The notes: generated by a model not told the origin, from the sequence alone. Positions 1 to 8,297 are shown, counted from the first letter of the stretch. The stretch: DNA of 64,000 nucleotides from Paludibacteraceae bacterium (GCA_017961765.1 JAGCWQ010000128.1:1-64000), one strand, 5' to 3'. Translations and numbers: made by a program.

Positions 1-1
1 C

Positions 2-364
2 GGCTCATACAGGGACCAACTGTCGCTATTTTACGTACTTTGGAAAACGGGCAACAAGTCTTACAAAGTTCTCCCGAAAGACATATTCAAAAACACGTAT
101 TTCATTTGGGAGGCGTTGCACAAGAAAGAAGGTACGAAGAGAAGTGCTTCTGAGCAAAAGCCCGATGAAAGTGTATCGGCTTTCTTGGGGTATGATTTGG
201 AAATGAGAAGCAAGTCCTATGGCAAGCCAAAGGCGGTTGTGAAACCAAAGATGATAAAGACGGAACAGAAGCAGGGAATAGGGTACAACAACATTACCTC
301 AACGAACCCCGTGATAAGAAGAAAACTGATATCGAAAAAACTAAAAGCGTTCGTTAACAACTAA
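2..364 (+). CDS. C-terminal part of a possible glycosyltransferase (5' end outside window)
   Basis: The reading frame is open from base 2 to a TAA at 362-364, so about 120 C-terminal residues are visible and the start lies outside the window. The first residues read GSYRDQLSLFYVLWKTGN. An RDQLS-x-x-YVLWK pattern is, from memory, typical of the C-terminal part of DUF616/TOD1-type glycosyltransferases. After about residue 45 the protein is basic and low in complexity, rich in K, S and P, with no clear domain. The stop sits inside the first half of an intrinsic terminator. The glycosyltransferase assignment is tentative because the catalytic N-terminal part is not visible, but three other glycosyltransferases lie in this window. 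Confidence 0.4.
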   Translation, partial: GSYRDQLSLFYVLWKTGNKSYKVLPKDIFKNTYFIWEALHKKEGTKRSASEQKPDESVSAFLGYDLEMRSKSYGKPKAVVKPKMIKTEQKQGIGYNNITSTNPVIRRKLISKKLKAFVNN

Positions 365-377
365 CGGACGCTTTTTT
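345..377 (+). terminator. Intrinsic terminator after the first gene
   Basis: A 12-bp stem (AAGCGTTCGTTA with TAACGGACGCTT, one G-U pair) with a 5-base loop is followed by TTTTTT. It overlaps the stop codon of the upstream gene and separates it from the convergent IF-1 gene. Confidence 0.8.
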
Positions 378-591
378 AATGTCTTCTTGAAATTCTCCCC
401 CTGCTCAGGTCGTATGGGCTTATCTCGACGGAAACGCTGTCGCCGGGGATAATCTTGATGTAGTTCATTCTCATCTTTCCGGCCAGACTGCATATCACGG
501 TGTGGCCGTTCTCGAGTTCGACTCTGAACGTAGCACCCGGCAGTGCCTCTGTGACAATGCCGTCTATTTTTATGAATTTATCCTGCTTCAT
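376..591 (-). CDS. infA: Translation initiation factor IF-1, phage-encoded
   Basis: This 71-residue protein matches bacterial IF-1 (usually about 72 residues) over its whole length. It has the single S1-like OB fold with the hallmark segments FRVELENGH (residues 22-30), [11 protein letters not shown] (35-45) and the C-terminal [11 protein letters not shown]-1 binds the A site of the 30S subunit during initiation and works with IF-2 and IF-3. The full domain is intact, so it is probably functional. The gene stands alone on the minus strand, diverging from the prohead protease. A TATATTTG element ends 5 bases before the ATG, suggesting early expression from a host-type promoter and a near-leaderless mRNA. 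Translation factors are rare in phages. Identification is very secure; the role in infection is inferred. Confidence 0.95.
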   Translation of the reverse strand: MKQDKFIKIDGIVTEALPGATFRVELENGHTVICSLAGKMRMNYIKIIPGDSVSVEISPYDLSRGRISRRH

Positions 592-596
592 ATACG

Positions 597-604
597 CAAA
601 TATA
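597..604 (-). promoter_or_regulatory. Early/host-type promoter element TATATTTG for IF-1
   Basis: On the minus strand the bases read GTATATTTG, matching the Bacteroidetes -7 consensus TAnnTTTG. The element ends 5 bases before the IF-1 start codon. No convincing TTG -33 box is seen. Confidence 0.6.
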
Positions 605-624
605 CATTTTTGCTTGGTAATCGG

Positions 625-633
625 GTATTTATC
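625..633 (+). promoter_or_regulatory. Late promoter element GTATTTATC for prohead protease
   Basis: One of 17 GTATTTATA-type elements placed upstream of late genes. It ends 17 bases before the protease start codon and lies back to back with the early IF-1 promoter. Confidence 0.65.
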
Positions 634-650
634 GTAATAAGAGGCATTTT

Positions 651-1358
651 ATGATTACCGAGATAAAAAAGGGGCAGACAGGACGCGGACTACTCATTGA
701 AAACGATGGGTACGTTTCACTTGATATGCCCGAGAACAAGATACTTAGGGAAGCGTTTGAAGTTGAGGGCGTAGGTGGTCTTTCTCCAAAGAATCTTCCA
801 AATCCGTTTATCGTAAGTGCGGTTTTCCAGAAGTTCGGAATCGAGAACGCTAACGGCAGGGTGTACCCTGAGAGTACGCTCAAGAAAGCCGTTCAGGAAT
901 ATATGGAAAACGTCAGGGACAGACGCGGATATGGAGAATTGAACCACCCGAGCGAGTCGAGCATTGACCTCGGAAGGATAGCGATGAATATCGTTGAACT
1001 CGAATGGAGGGGCCACACGCTTATCGGAAAAATGGAGATACCTGTATCAGAAGGTTTCAGGAACCTCGGTATCGTATCCACTTGTGCCGATATGCTCGCA
1101 CAGTGGCTCATTTCCGGTTTGAAGGTTGGCGTGTCTTCTCGCGGCCTCGGAAACGTTACGAAGGAGTTTAACAAACTCGTCGTGGCTGACGACTATCAGA
1201 TAGTGTGTTGGGACGTTGTTTCTCAGCCTAGTACGCCTCTCGCCTACATAGGTGTAACGGACGATGAAATCGCCCCTTATGTCGAATCTAAAAAGTCCGA
1301 TAAACAGACTATAACGGAAAACAAATACGAAAAGTTCAGTAAATGGCTTTTAAAATAA
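651..1358 (+). CDS. Prohead core protease, T4 gp21-like
   Basis: This 235-residue protein is the capsid maturation protease. In T4-like phages gp21 sits in the prohead core, cuts scaffold, capsid and internal proteins after (I/L)-x-E, then degrades itself. The catalytic signatures are visible: GELNHP (about residues 97-102) supplies the histidine and GVSSRGLG (about 163-170) the serine of the peptidase U9/herpes-assemblin type fold. Length is close to T4 gp21 (212). The N-terminus contains RVYPESTLKKAV, common in phage prohead proteases. It is followed directly by scaffold and capsid genes, as in T4. A late promoter element lies 17 bases upstream. The C-terminal tail (about residue 210 on) is K/E-rich and probably removable by self-cleavage (inference). 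Confidence 0.9.
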   Translation: MITEIKKGQTGRGLLIENDGYVSLDMPENKILREAFEVEGVGGLSPKNLPNPFIVSAVFQKFGIENANGRVYPESTLKKAVQEYMENVRDRRGYGELNHPSESSIDLGRIAMNIVELEWRGHTLIGKMEIPVSEGFRNLGIVSTCADMLAQWLISGLKVGVSSRGLGNVTKEFNKLVVADDYQIVCWDVVSQPSTPLAYIGVTDDEIAPYVESKKSDKQTITENKYEKFSKWLLK

Positions 1359-1409
1359 CGTAATATGTTGGTTTGAAACTGCAAAGATATAACTTTTTAG
1401 TTTGAACGC

Positions 1410-1418
1410 ATATTTATC
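1410..1418 (+). promoter_or_regulatory. Late promoter element ATATTTATC for scaffold gene
   Basis: GTATTTATA-type late element with A at the first position. It ends 33 bases before the scaffold start codon. Confidence 0.55.
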
Positions 1419-1451
1419 TATAAAATAAGTGGATTTTAACAATCGAAACAT

Positions 1452-2915
1452 ATGAAGAAAGATAATACGGCTGAAAAGGCTGCACTGAATGCCGAGAAAA
1501 TAACCAAGGCATTGCAGGAAGGCACTGAAAAAACCCTCCAAAGCATTATCAACGAGGCGATCTCCAGGTTCGTCACGGAAAACGATGATGAAGAGGAAGG
1601 TCCAAAGGACAACAGTTTTGACGTAAATGACGTTGAGCCGAATGAGGTTCCAGAAGTTTCTGATGTTGAAACCGGCGATGAAGCCGGCGGCGAGGAAGGC
1701 AGCGAGGAAACACCTGCACCAGAAGATGGTGAGGGTGCTCCTGAGAGCGGCGAGGCCGAAGACGATTGGTCGGATATGGAACAGTACAAGGTAGGTGACG
1801 ACGATTATGATTTCACGGGCGTAGATGGAGATGAAATTCTCAAGGTTTACAACAAACTTGGCGACGACGACCAAATCTTCGTGAAGAAAGAAGACGACGG
1901 TACGTACAGCGTTAAGGACGATGAAACCGGTGCCGAATTTGTGATCGAACTCAATCCTGAAGGTTTGGATGCCGAAAACGGAGCAGAGGGTGGCGAAGGC
2001 GAACCCGCTCCTGAAACCGAGCCTGAACTCGGACTCGGTGGTGATGAAGAGGGAATCGACGATCTCGGTGGCGGAGAAGAGCCTGCTCTCGGTGACGAGG
2101 GTGGCGAAGGCTTCGACGACGACGATGTGATTGAACTCGACATCAACGACGACGAGGACGACCTCAATGAGGAAAATCTTGGCTACACGGACAGCTATCA
2201 GAAGGACGTGTTCGACAAGAAGTTCAACATGAGCGAGCCCGCAGACAAGAAGACCACTTACTCAATGGACGCAGGTGCACCTGACGGGGCTGAAAAGCCT
2301 TGGGCTGGCAAGGGCGATCCAAAACCTTTCGAAAAGAAGGTTGACGAGGACATCGATGAGTGTGGTATCAACGCACCTGCTCCTGAGCAGGAAGCAAATC
2401 TCGAAGAGAACGGCGGAACTATCGCTTCTACTGACGCACGTCACATGAAGAAGGGACAAATCGCACAGCACAGGCCTAACGCCCCTGCATACGATGTCCG
2501 CAAGGTAGACTCACCTCTTTCCGAGAGCGTAAAGAAAATCGTCGCAACGGCAAAGGCTATCCAGGCCGAAAACAAACAGTACAAAGCTAACCTTGACAGG
2601 ATTAAGAAGTCTCTCTATGAGGCTGCAGTCCTCAACGTGAACCTCGGTAGGTTGGTTGATATTCTCGTTAACGAAACAACGACGAAGGACGAGAAGAAGT
2701 CAATCCTCGAAAGATTCAACAACGTCAAGACTATCAGCGAAGGCAAAGCCCTCCAAGCAACTATTAAAGCCGAACTCAGGGAGTCCAAGAAAGCTAACCC
2801 TATCGTGGAGAAGCAGTTCGTAGCAGGACAGTCACTCAACGAGAAAACTATCTATTCAAACGCTAAGGATCCTTCATTGGATTTGATGGACAGGATGGAT
2901 AACCTTTACAAATAA
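1452..2915 (+). CDS. Prohead scaffold (core) protein, T4 gp22-like
   Basis: This 487-residue protein has the composition of a scaffold. Residues about 55-240 are extremely acidic (D, E, G rich, with runs such as FDDDDVIELDINDDEDD), and the C-terminal third is helical and charged (residues about 350-450). It lies between protease and major capsid genes, the T4 position of gp22. T4 gp22 is about 270 residues, so this one is much longer, mainly through the acidic insert. The N-terminus has a helix, LQSIINEAISRFVTE. Several (I/L)-x-E sites are present, as expected for a substrate of the gp21-type protease. Assignment is by position and composition, not by a sequence match. The minus strand carries serine-rich ORFs here that are shadows of the acidic codons. 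Confidence 0.75.
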   Translation: MKKDNTAEKAALNAEKITKALQEGTEKTLQSIINEAISRFVTENDDEEEGPKDNSFDVNDVEPNEVPEVSDVETGDEAGGEEGSEETPAPEDGEGAPESGEAEDDWSDMEQYKVGDDDYDFTGVDGDEILKVYNKLGDDDQIFVKKEDDGTYSVKDDETGAEFVIELNPEGLDAENGAEGGEGEPAPETEPELGLGGDEEGIDDLGGGEEPALGDEGGEGFDDDDVIELDINDDEDDLNEENLGYTDSYQKDVFDKKFNMSEPADKKTTYSMDAGAPDGAEKPWAGKGDPKPFEKKVDEDIDECGINAPAPEQEANLEENGGTIASTDARHMKKGQIAQHRPNAPAYDVRKVDSPLSESVKKIVATAKAIQAENKQYKANLDRIKKSLYEAAVLNVNLGRLVDILVNETTTKDEKKSILERFNNVKTISEGKALQATIKAELRESKKANPIVEKQFVAGQSLNEKTIYSNAKDPSLDLMDRMDNLYK

Positions 2916-2939
2916 GCAAACAACAAAAGACAATAAACA

Positions 2940-4787
2940 ATGATTTCAAATTTCCTACAGAACGGCCAGGTTGGTAACATCGCTACCAGCAAGCAGGCAG
3001 AAGCCCGCAAAGCCATCATGGAACGTTGGGAGAACATTGGTTTCACCAAGGGTCTTGACAAGTATCTCAAGACGAACATGTCAATCCTCTTCGAGAACGA
3101 GGCCAACATGCTCCTCAGCGAGTCTACGGACGCTACTAACAGCGGCTCTTTCGAGACGGTTGTATTCCCTCTCGTTCGCCGTGTATTCTCACGCCTCCTC
3201 GCAAACGATATCGTTTCCGTACAGGCTATGAACATGCCTATCGGTAAGCTCTTCTTCATTCTCCCTGTTACCTCCGAAAGGAAGTGGGAGCAGGCACAGG
3301 AAGGCACTATCGACGGTGCAACCGGTTCACACTACGGCCTTATGGGTTACGAGCGTGTCGAGCGCAACAACAACGGAGAAATCCGTAACCGTTACTACCT
3401 CCCTGACGAGGTTGTTAACGTAGACGAGAGTGGTAACACTCCTGAGGTTGTTCAGTTCATGAAGAAGTCTCTCTATGACCTCTTCTACAACGACTTCCTC
3501 TTCGACAATTCAAAGGGTAAGGTTCACATCAAGGTTGGTTCTATCGAGCCTGTCCGTATCGCTGCTAACGGCGACTACAAGGCACTTGAGGAAATCCACG
3601 TTTCAGGTATCGACGATTCCGTTCGTAACGTTATCGTTGCTGTCGGTGGCTTCTCTTCATTCCGTGCAAGCAAGCTCACTGGTCCTGACGGAAACGAAAT
3701 GGATTCAGAGGCCTTCCTCGCATCCCTCAAGGTGGTTGCAAAGCAGGACATCACCTCTTCAGACTCTGCCGAGACTGAGTTCTCTTGCTTCAAGGCTTAC
3801 GAGCCTGTTCACTTCCGCTGCGTAACTCAGCGTTATGGCAAGGGCCTCGTAGAGTACGGCCAGATCTGCGACGCACAGGGTAAGATTTACCTCGAGCTTG
3901 ACCTCATCAAGCCTGTGAAGAAGCGTGGTGCAACTATCGACGGTTATATCGGTATTGATCCTTCCGTTCTCACGGTTGACAATATTTCCGATTACTTCGA
4001 GGCAGCATGGGCACAGTACGACAGCCTCGAGCTCGAAACCGAAATCGGTGAGGTTTCCTTCAAGCTCTCTGACGTGACTGTATCAGTTGAGGAGCGCAAG
4101 CTTCGTGCAACTTGGAGCCCTGAACTCGCACAGGACGTCGCTGCTTTCCACAACATCGACGCTGAGGCTGAGTTGACCGCTATCCTTTCAGAGCAGATTG
4201 CTGCTGAGATCGACCGTGAGATCCTCCGTGACCTCCGTAAGGGTGCTCCTTGGCAGCTCCGTTGGGACTACAACGGTTGGAGACGTCAGGCTGGTTTCTC
4301 AACCAACTACACTCAGAAGGACTGGAACCAGACCTTCATGACGAAGATGAACCAGATCTCTGCTCAGATTCACAAGTCTACCCTCCGTGGTGGTGCTTCA
4401 TTCGCAGTTGTTTCTACGGAAATCTCTGCTATGCTCAACGACCTTGAGTACTTCCACGTAACCGACGCTAACGCTGAGGCAACGTCTTACTCAATGGGTA
4501 TTGAGAAGGTAGGTGCTCTCCAGGGCCGCTACCAGGTCTACGTAGACCCTTATTCACCACCTGAGTCATGTATCATCGGTCACAAGGGCGACAGCCTTCT
4601 CGACACGGGTTACATCTACGCACCGTATGTGCCTATGCAGTTGACTCCTACCATCTACAACACTGCAAACTTCGCCCCTGTAAAGGGTATCATCACGAGG
4701 TATGCTAAGAAGATGGTTAACAACCGTTACTACGGACACATCGTCTGCAACGGCCTCCAGACTTGGGATATCAACGAGCTCCGCTAA
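2940..4787 (+). CDS. Major capsid protein, T4 gp23-like (HK97 fold)
   Basis: This 615-residue protein is the main shell subunit. The core motif WSPELAQDVAAFHNIDAEAE (about residues 395-415) and the following ILSEQIAAEIDREI closely match T4 gp23 (ELAQDLRAVHGMDADAEL...EIMLEINREV), and the C-terminal segment with YIYAPYVPMQLTP matches the gp23 C-terminal domain. T4 gp23 is 521 residues. A likely maturation site, L-L-S-E followed by S-T-D, occurs at residue 61; T4 gp23 is cut after L-T-E at residue 65. Codon use is strongly biased, with many CTC and GAG codons, as expected for the most abundant virion protein. It follows the scaffold gene after 24 bases with no separate late element and ends at a strong terminator. 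Confidence 0.95.
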   Translation: MISNFLQNGQVGNIATSKQAEARKAIMERWENIGFTKGLDKYLKTNMSILFENEANMLLSESTDATNSGSFETVVFPLVRRVFSRLLANDIVSVQAMNMPIGKLFFILPVTSERKWEQAQEGTIDGATGSHYGLMGYERVERNNNGEIRNRYYLPDEVVNVDESGNTPEVVQFMKKSLYDLFYNDFLFDNSKGKVHIKVGSIEPVRIAANGDYKALEEIHVSGIDDSVRNVIVAVGGFSSFRASKLTGPDGNEMDSEAFLASLKVVAKQDITSSDSAETEFSCFKAYEPVHFRCVTQRYGKGLVEYGQICDAQGKIYLELDLIKPVKKRGATIDGYIGIDPSVLTVDNISDYFEAAWAQYDSLELETEIGEVSFKLSDVTVSVEERKLRATWSPELAQDVAAFHNIDAEAELTAILSEQIAAEIDREILRDLRKGAPWQLRWDYNGWRRQAGFSTNYTQKDWNQTFMTKMNQISAQIHKSTLRGGASFAVVSTEISAMLNDLEYFHVTDANAEATSYSMGIEKVGALQGRYQVYVDPYSPPESCIIGHKGDSLLDTGYIYAPYVPMQLTPTIYNTANFAPVKGIITRYAKKMVNNRYYGHIVCNGLQTWDINELR

Positions 4788-4806
4788 TCCCAAAGCACTC
4801 AGAAAT

Positions 4807-4839
4807 AGAGCCTCCGCACGGCGGGGGCTCTTTTTTTTT
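4807..4839 (+). terminator. Strong intrinsic terminator after capsid gene
   Basis: AGAGCCTCCGC and GCGGGGGCTCT form an 11-bp GC-rich stem with a 3-base loop, followed by nine T. It closes the protease-scaffold-capsid unit. Confidence 0.9.
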
Positions 4840-4861
4840 GCCTATATTGCACCGTTTCAAA

Positions 4862-4870
4862 GTATTTATA
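4862..4870 (+). promoter_or_regulatory. Late promoter element GTATTTATA
   Basis: Best-consensus late element, extended as AGTATTTATAGAATAAAC. It ends 16 bases before the ATG at 4887. A near-identical extended copy occurs at 63917. Confidence 0.7.
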
Positions 4871-4886
4871 GAATAAACATAAACTT

Positions 4887-6344
4887 ATGGTAACAAGGAC
4901 GTTCCTGTCAAAAACAAATACTATCGTTAACGGTTCGAAAGATAATTTCGGGCTGAACCCGATACTCGTACTGTCATACGGGGCCATAAATTCTCGCGGG
5001 CTTATTTGGTTTGACATTGACAACATAAAGAAAAAAGTGGAAGCGGGCGATTTCCCAAGAGAAACCACAAGGCATTATCTGAAAATGTCCAATTGCGGTT
5101 CATGGGACCCGTCGAAATTTATGGAGAAAAAGGAAATCGGAAAGCACTTTTCTGACGAAGAAAGGCGTGCCGCTTCTTTTGATCTTATACTTTTCAGACT
5201 TCCAAGAATGTTTGACGCCGGCGTCGGTTTCGACAACTCGCTTGACGTATGGTTCGTCGGGTATAACTCAGCGTCTCAGGACGGAAGCACTTGGTTCGAA
5301 TCAATGAACGGACTCAAGTGGGACACCCCCGGCGTATATTCTCCTCAGGAACTTTGGGATGAATACGAGAAATGGGCTAACGGCGAAAAAAGCATTGTTG
5401 TAGGAAGGCAGCATTTCGACTACGGAAACGAGAACCTTAACATCGATATAACCGATTACGTCAACTCCGTCCTTGACGGTGCCGACAATTACGGGCTCGG
5501 ACTTGCGTTCTCCCCGAAATTGGAAATGTCGGGAGAAAGGCACGTCAGTTATATCGGTTTCTTCAACAACAACACCAACACGTTCTTTGAACCTTGCGTC
5601 GAAACAAGGACTTCTGACACGATAAACGACAGCAGGTACAAGTTCTACGCAGGAAAGACTAACAGGCTCTATTTTTACGCCGTTTTAGGCGGTGATTTTG
5701 CCGACTTGGACGAACTACCCACCTGTGAGATAGAAGGCGTAGAATACCCCGTTACAAGGCAAAGAACGGGCGTTTATTACGCCGATGTGAAACTCGGTAA
5801 GAAGAAGGTGACGGATTACGACGATTGCGGCAATCCGGTTGACAAATACGAACCAAGAAAGTCTTCCGTATTGTACGATACGTGGGGAAACTTGAAGTAC
5901 AATGGCGAGGAACTTGACGACGTGGAACTCGAGTTCGAGGTTATCCCTTCATCGGAATACTTCAATTTCGGCTCAGAAATCGAGAGTCCGAAGAACCTCG
6001 TTCCGACTGTCGCAGGTATCAACGACGACGAGAAACTTTATCAGGGCGACAAGAGAGAGATTGACGTGGTGTTCAGGCTACAATATTCTTCTGACGAATA
6101 CGATTTGCTCGACAACGCATATTACAGAATTTATGTGAAAGACGGGCAGCGTGAGATTGACGTCATCGATTGGGACGCAATTAACATTGTCGGAAGAAAG
6201 AATGTGTTCACGATAGATACCGCCGAACTCGTTCCTTACGACTATTACGTGGATATCAAAACGGAATTCGGAAGGGAAAAAAGGATATTCAAGAGCAGGC
6301 TACACTTCAAAGTGGTTGATAACGTCACTGAGATTAAGAGATAA
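4887..6344 (+). CDS. Virion structural protein, possible DNRLRE-like beta-sandwich
   Basis: This 485-residue protein has no clear T4 counterpart. The N-terminal half (about residues 65-255) resembles a DNRLRE-type beta-sandwich: alternating hydrophobic strands, an LNIDITDYVNSV segment, then NYGLGLAFSPKLE. The C-terminal half (about 255-485) looks like repeated Ig-like beta domains with regular strand spacing (for example DKREIDVVFRLQYSS). No signal peptide or membrane segment is seen. It has its own late promoter and a terminator on each side, directly downstream of the capsid gene, so a head decoration, neck-fibre or adhesin role is possible. Function is inferred only from fold-like features and position. 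Confidence 0.6.
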   Translation: MVTRTFLSKTNTIVNGSKDNFGLNPILVLSYGAINSRGLIWFDIDNIKKKVEAGDFPRETTRHYLKMSNCGSWDPSKFMEKKEIGKHFSDEERRAASFDLILFRLPRMFDAGVGFDNSLDVWFVGYNSASQDGSTWFESMNGLKWDTPGVYSPQELWDEYEKWANGEKSIVVGRQHFDYGNENLNIDITDYVNSVLDGADNYGLGLAFSPKLEMSGERHVSYIGFFNNNTNTFFEPCVETRTSDTINDSRYKFYAGKTNRLYFYAVLGGDFADLDELPTCEIEGVEYPVTRQRTGVYYADVKLGKKKVTDYDDCGNPVDKYEPRKSSVLYDTWGNLKYNGEELDDVELEFEVIPSSEYFNFGSEIESPKNLVPTVAGINDDEKLYQGDKREIDVVFRLQYSSDEYDLLDNAYYRIYVKDGQREIDVIDWDAINIVGRKNVFTIDTAELVPYDYYVDIKTEFGREKRIFKSRLHFKVVDNVTEIKR

Positions 6345-6374
6345 AAAAATGCACCGAAATCGGTGCATTTTTTC
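6345..6374. terminator. Bidirectional terminator between convergent genes
   Basis: AAATGCACCG and CGGTGCATTT form a 10-bp stem with loop AAAT, flanked by A and T runs on both sides, so it can stop transcription from both strands. Confidence 0.85.
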
Positions 6375-6375
6375 G

Positions 6376-6582
6376 TTATTCAAGCACTGATTCCGGTGCA
6401 GGCTCGTATGGAACCACGATTGCCGCTACAATGTAGGCGAACAAACCTCCGCCGAAACAAAGCGCCAACAGTACAGTTGCGAGCCTGATTAGTGTAGGGT
6501 CGCACATTAAATACTCGGCAAGACCTCCGCACACTCCGCAGAGTTTCTTGTCTTTTCTACTTTTGTACAGTCTTTTTACCAT
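6376..6582 (-). CDS. PspC-domain small membrane protein
   Basis: This 68-residue protein is essentially one PspC domain. It has a basic N-terminus (KRLYKSRKDKKL), the signature CGVCGGLAEYL (residues 15-25) with D29-P30-T31 following, and a hydrophobic segment (about residues 35-58, containing GGGLFAYIVAAIVV) likely to cross the inner membrane. Cellular PspC proteins act in the phage-shock envelope-stress response with PspB and PspA, or as stand-alone stress proteins in Bacteroidetes. Its start overlaps the end of the RmlB gene by 26 bases, so it is probably the last gene of that operon. A phage PspC could protect or modulate the host membrane, or mask a membrane-stress sensor (inference). Confidence 0.85.
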   Translation of the reverse strand: MVKRLYKSRKDKKLCGVCGGLAEYLMCDPTLIRLATVLLALCFGGGLFAYIVAAIVVPYEPAPESVLE

Positions 6583-7711
6583 ATTGTTTATTGTAATATT
6601 CTTTGTATGCTCCGCTTGTTACGTTTTTGAGCCATTCATCGTTGGTAAGATACCATTTGATTGTTTCCTGTATGCCGATTTCAAACGGAACCTCGGGAAC
6701 CCAATCAAGTTCTTCAATGAGTTTCGAGCAGTCAATTGCATAACGCTTGTCATGCCCCTTCCTGTCCTCAACGTATTCGATATAGTCTGACGGATTGATG
6801 TTTAGTTTCGCCTTTTCCTTAATTTCTTCAATCGACTCGGCGGCCTCCAATACTTCGGCGAGTTTTTTGTTCCAAAAATATTGGACAATTATCTCCTCGA
6901 CAATCTCCATATTGGATTTCTCGCACATTCCGCCGACGTTGTACGTTTCACCGGGCTTTCCCTTATGGAAAATGATATCAATTGCCTTTGCATGGTCTCC
7001 AACATATAGCCAATCCCTCACGTTATCTCCCTTTCCATATACGGGAATTTTTTTTCCGTTTTTCAGGTTGTTGATGGCGAGAGGAATAAGTTTCTCAGGG
7101 AACTGATACGGGCCGTAGTTGTTGCTGCAGTTCGAAATCGTCACGTTCATTCCGTATGTGTCGTGATACGCCTTGACGAAGTGATCGCTTGAAGCCTTAC
7201 TTGCCGAGTAGGGACTATGCGGATCATACTTCGTATCCTCGTGGAAATAAGTGGCGTCACCCAGTTTCAAGGAACCATAAACTTCGTCTGTGGAAACGTG
7301 ATGGAAACGATGTTTTTCATATTCGTCTCTCCATTTGTGCCTTGCCATTTCAAGCAGGTTAAATGTACCTATCACATTGGTTTCAACGAATGCTCTTGGG
7401 CCATCTATACTCCTGTCCACGTGGCTTTCTGCGGCGAGATGGATTACATCAGTTATTAGGTATTCATTGAAAACCGTCGCAATGTGCCCGTAGTTCCTAA
7501 TGTCGCCGTTATAAAAAACGTAGTTCGGCTCGTTTTCGACTGACTTCAAATTCTCGAGATTTCCCGCATAGGTAAGGCAGTCGAAACATACTATGAGATA
7601 GTCAGGGTATTTCTTCACGAAATGCCTGATGACTTCGCTTCCGATGAAACCGGCACCGCCGGTTACGAGTATCCTTTTCTTGAACTTCTTTATGTCTACC
7701 ATTCTGTTCAT
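6557..7711 (-). CDS. rmlB: dTDP-glucose 4,6-dehydratase
   Basis: This protein of about 384 residues converts dTDP-glucose to dTDP-4-keto-6-deoxyglucose, using bound NAD. It is an extended SDR enzyme: the Rossmann motif TGGAGFIGS lies near the N-terminus, then HLAAESHVDRSIDGP, the catalytic STDEVYG (T-D-E) and YSASK (Y-x-x-x-K), and NNYGPYQFPEKLIPL, all typical of RmlB. The longest frame starts at a TTG (7741) inside the upstream gene; the ATG at 7711 (or 7702) fits the family N-terminus and gives a 16-base gap. It lies just after rmlC. RmlA and RmlD are absent here, so the substrate presumably comes from the host, and the product may be a non-rhamnose 6-deoxysugar. Confidence 0.95.
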   Translation of the reverse strand: MNRMVDIKKFKKRILVTGGAGFIGSEVIRHFVKKYPDYLIVCFDCLTYAGNLENLKSVENEPNYVFYNGDIRNYGHIATVFNEYLITDVIHLAAESHVDRSIDGPRAFVETNVIGTFNLLEMARHKWRDEYEKHRFHHVSTDEVYGSLKLGDATYFHEDTKYDPHSPYSASKASSDHFVKAYHDTYGMNVTISNCSNNYGPYQFPEKLIPLAINNLKNGKKIPVYGKGDNVRDWLYVGDHAKAIDIIFHKGKPGETYNVGGMCEKSNMEIVEEIIVQYFWNKKLAEVLEAAESIEEIKEKAKLNINPSDYIEYVEDRKGHDKRYAIDCSKLIEELDWVPEVPFEIGIQETIKWYLTNDEWLKNVTSGAYKEYYNKQYGKKTVQK

Positions 7712-7727
7712 GTTCGTTTTTAACCAC

Positions 7728-8297
7728 TTATTGCTCGTCAACGTCTACCGCTGCGGTGCCGTCATCAAACAACGGATTATTTTCGTCTTTCTCGGACAAT
7801 TTGATGTCTGACAGGTTAATCCATATACCCCAAGGAATTCCTATCCTTTCGTCGTTGAAATAGTAGGCACCTTCCGATTCCTTGCAATATGCGTTGTCGC
7901 ACTTGTATTGGAACACCGTGTCGTCCCGTAGTGCTACGAATCCGTGCGCGAATCCGCGTGGGACGAAAAACTGCCTGTGATTCTCTTCCGACAGGTAAGC
8001 GGCGTACCATTTCCCGTAATAGATAGAGTCCGGACGGATATCGACAACGACGTCCATTACCGCACCTTTCACCACCCTGACAAGTTTCGCTTGGGCGTGC
8101 TCGCCCGTTTGGAAATGCAGTCCTCGAATGACTCCGTACGACGAACGGCTTTCGTTGTCCTGTACGAACGTCGTGTCGCATACTTTTTCCCTGAATTCCT
8201 TATCGTTGAATGACTCGAAGAAGTATCCCCTGTCGTCCCTAAAAATTTTCGGCTGTATGATTACCGGACCGTCCGGTGCAAGTTTCAATGTCTCCAT
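7728..8297 (-). CDS. rmlC: dTDP-4-dehydrorhamnose 3,5-epimerase
   Basis: This 189-residue cupin enzyme epimerises C3 and C5 of dTDP-4-keto-6-deoxyglucose, the product of RmlB. Family marks are IQPKIFRDDRGYFFESFN near the N-terminus, FVQDNESRSSYGVIRGLHFQ (catalytic His in RGLHFQ), GAVMDVVVDIR, and RQFFVPRGFAHGF. The usual length is about 180. The ATG at 8297 gives the family start METLKLAPDGPV; the longer frame runs into the divergent promoter region. First gene of the unit rmlC-rmlB-pspC. It would supply a sugar nucleotide for the three glycosyltransferases encoded at 16370-20421 or for host surface remodelling (inference). Confidence 0.95.
   Translation of the reverse strand: METLKLAPDGPVIIQPKIFRDDRGYFFESFNDKEFREKVCDTTFVQDNESRSSYGVIRGLHFQTGEHAQAKLVRVVKGAVMDVVVDIRPDSIYYGKWYAAYLSEENHRQFFVPRGFAHGFVALRDDTVFQYKCDNAYCKESEGAYYFNDERIGIPWGIWINLSDIKLSEKDENNPLFDDGTAAVDVDEQ

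Noticed and set aside
1847..2167. Minus-strand serine/proline-rich open frame of 106 codons
   Set aside because: It lies wholly inside the scaffold gene and mirrors its acidic GAC/GAG codons; no promoter element and no protein-like pattern.
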